Assembly (NCBI GenBank): GCA_039707655.1
Contig: CM077666.1
Coordinates: forward strand, 238,978,166 to 239,042,165
DNA length: 64,000 nucleotides
DNA from: Elymus sibiricus
Lineage: Eukaryota > Streptophyta > Magnoliopsida > Poales > Poaceae
Direction of reading: 5' to 3'
Shown: one piece after another, positions 63,553 to 64,000 of the stretch
Position numbering within the stretch: position 1 is the first letter of the stretch
How the letters are laid out: each line of letters opens with the position of its first letter
Position numbers and translations under genes: made by a program
Notes under the pieces: model-generated
What the model saw: the letters and a program-made list of their open reading frames with translations, nothing else
Database searches by the model: none
What the model was told of the DNA's origin: nothing

Positions 63553-64000
63553 ATGAGTTTCAACCAAGAGGACCATGACCATGAGCATCTTCATGGCATA
63601 GTACATGATAACATCACCATTTTTGGAAATAACAAGGGTGTTAACATTGTGAGGAATAATTCCACAATTTTCCATTTTTCTAGTGCCACACTTGACCTTT
63701 TTTGTGAAGCAAGTGCCATAAATAAGATTGTAAATCATGCCCTTACAATTTTGTCCTAAAGTATACCACATGGGATGCCAACTGCCATTTTTTCTTGAAT
63801 TTCAGAGTGTTATTGCTATATTTCATTGATTTATTGAATTTCTGGCGATTTACATCAAGTAATTCAAATTTGAACTACAAGTGTCCTCTAGTTTGGTCCA
63901 ATAAATTCTGAAAAATCATTTTCACCTTCCATGTTAGGAATGTACGCAGTATCCACAAAGAAAACTCAGTTACCAACCCATTATATATGATTACTCATCC
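63553..64000. repeat. Last monomer, internally deleted and cut by the window
   Basis: At about 63661 AATAATTCCACA joins ATTTTCCATTTTTC, removing about 33 bp including the AAGATTGAAGATTTGG block. The array continues beyond position 64000. Confidence 0.8.

Larger units (their letters stand above)
7922..64000. mobile_element. Candidate giant CACTA element carrying the macrosatellite (right end not seen)
   Basis: Inference only. The tandem array begins at 8771 with no intervening sequence after the CACTA subterminal repeats, and no terminating CACTA end (a TTGTAGTG-type inverted copy) was noticed between there and the right edge. If the array is internal to the transposon, the element exceeds 56 kb including the nested block, or about 44 kb without it. 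The alternative is that the CACTA end is a broken relic that merely abuts a satellite. Confidence 0.35.
41452..64000. repeat. Tandem macrosatellite array II, about 36 monomers, open at right edge
   Basis: Same monomer as array I. Anchors lie near 41457, 42114, 42771, 43427, 44040, 44697, 45352, 45868, 46519, 47176, 47834, 48487, 49140, 49798, 50454, 51108, 51757, 52405, 53068, 53720, 54362, 55019, 55676, 56335, 56987, 57640, 58291, 58467, 59129, 59757, 60274, 60929, 61590, 62241, 62895 and 63553. Most steps are 647-660 bp. The array restarts abruptly at GATCAATGACTTTC after GC-rich sequence. AAGATGACCATCACC monomers dominate up to about 51 kb, and the AAGAGGACCATGACC type reappears later. Some monomers carry words absent from array I, such as ATTTTCAGAAATAAC (51822, 55087, 56401, 62311). 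Confidence 0.97.

Noticed and set aside
8771..64000. Known centromeric or telomeric satellite, or rDNA spacer
   Set aside because: No telomere-type heptamer runs, no rRNA sequence, and the unit length differs from the short Triticeae satellites I know. Location cannot be told from sequence alone.

Overview
The window looks like repetitive nuclear DNA from a Triticeae grass (wheat, barley, rye or Aegilops). The main evidence is a full-length Ty1/copia element whose LTR ends and gag-pol match the BARE1/Angela/WIS group as I know it. Other evidence is nested LTR debris and a CACTA transposon end of a type common in wheat. I see no ordinary host gene, rRNA or tRNA gene and no prokaryotic signal. 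The only long intact coding region is the copia polyprotein. Family names come from memory of motifs; no database search was possible.

Layout. (1) 1-7921 is older nested retrotransposon debris. A minus-strand element with short LTRs (1128-1569 and 3909-4325) is cut by a 1578-bp solo LTR (1869-3446) with perfect AATTG target duplications. It is followed by a decayed gypsy-like 3' end, with a polypurine tract and probable LTR start near 6346. (2) 7922-8770 is a CACTA-type terminus with subterminal repeats. (3) 8771-29570 is a tandem array of an AT-rich monomer of about 656 bp (about 33 copies). It has dimeric alternation and a 6-monomer higher-order unit of about 3.94 kb. (4) 29571-41451 is an 11.9-kb block interrupting the array: a GC-rich LTR-like host sequence (29571-29868 and 38874-41451) into which a 9005-bp copia element (29869-38873, target duplication ACACT) inserted recently. 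(5) 41452-64000 is the same array again (about 36 more anchors), with several local segmental duplications, and it runs off the right edge.

Interpretation. The array starts directly after CACTA subterminal repeats, so the simplest reading is a very large CACTA element with a hugely expanded internal macrosatellite, whose other end is beyond this window. The copia element has an uninterrupted 1324-codon gag-pol with all catalytic residues visible. Its two LTRs differ by one substitution and one 22-bp repeat-unit gain or loss, so it is young and potentially autonomous. The junctions of the 11.9-kb block do not show a simple target duplication: about 220 bp of monomer is present on both sides, pointing to rearrangement. 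A notable pattern is that two unrelated LTR families here both carry arrays of the palindrome CGGT-N3-ACCG just upstream of their TATA boxes.
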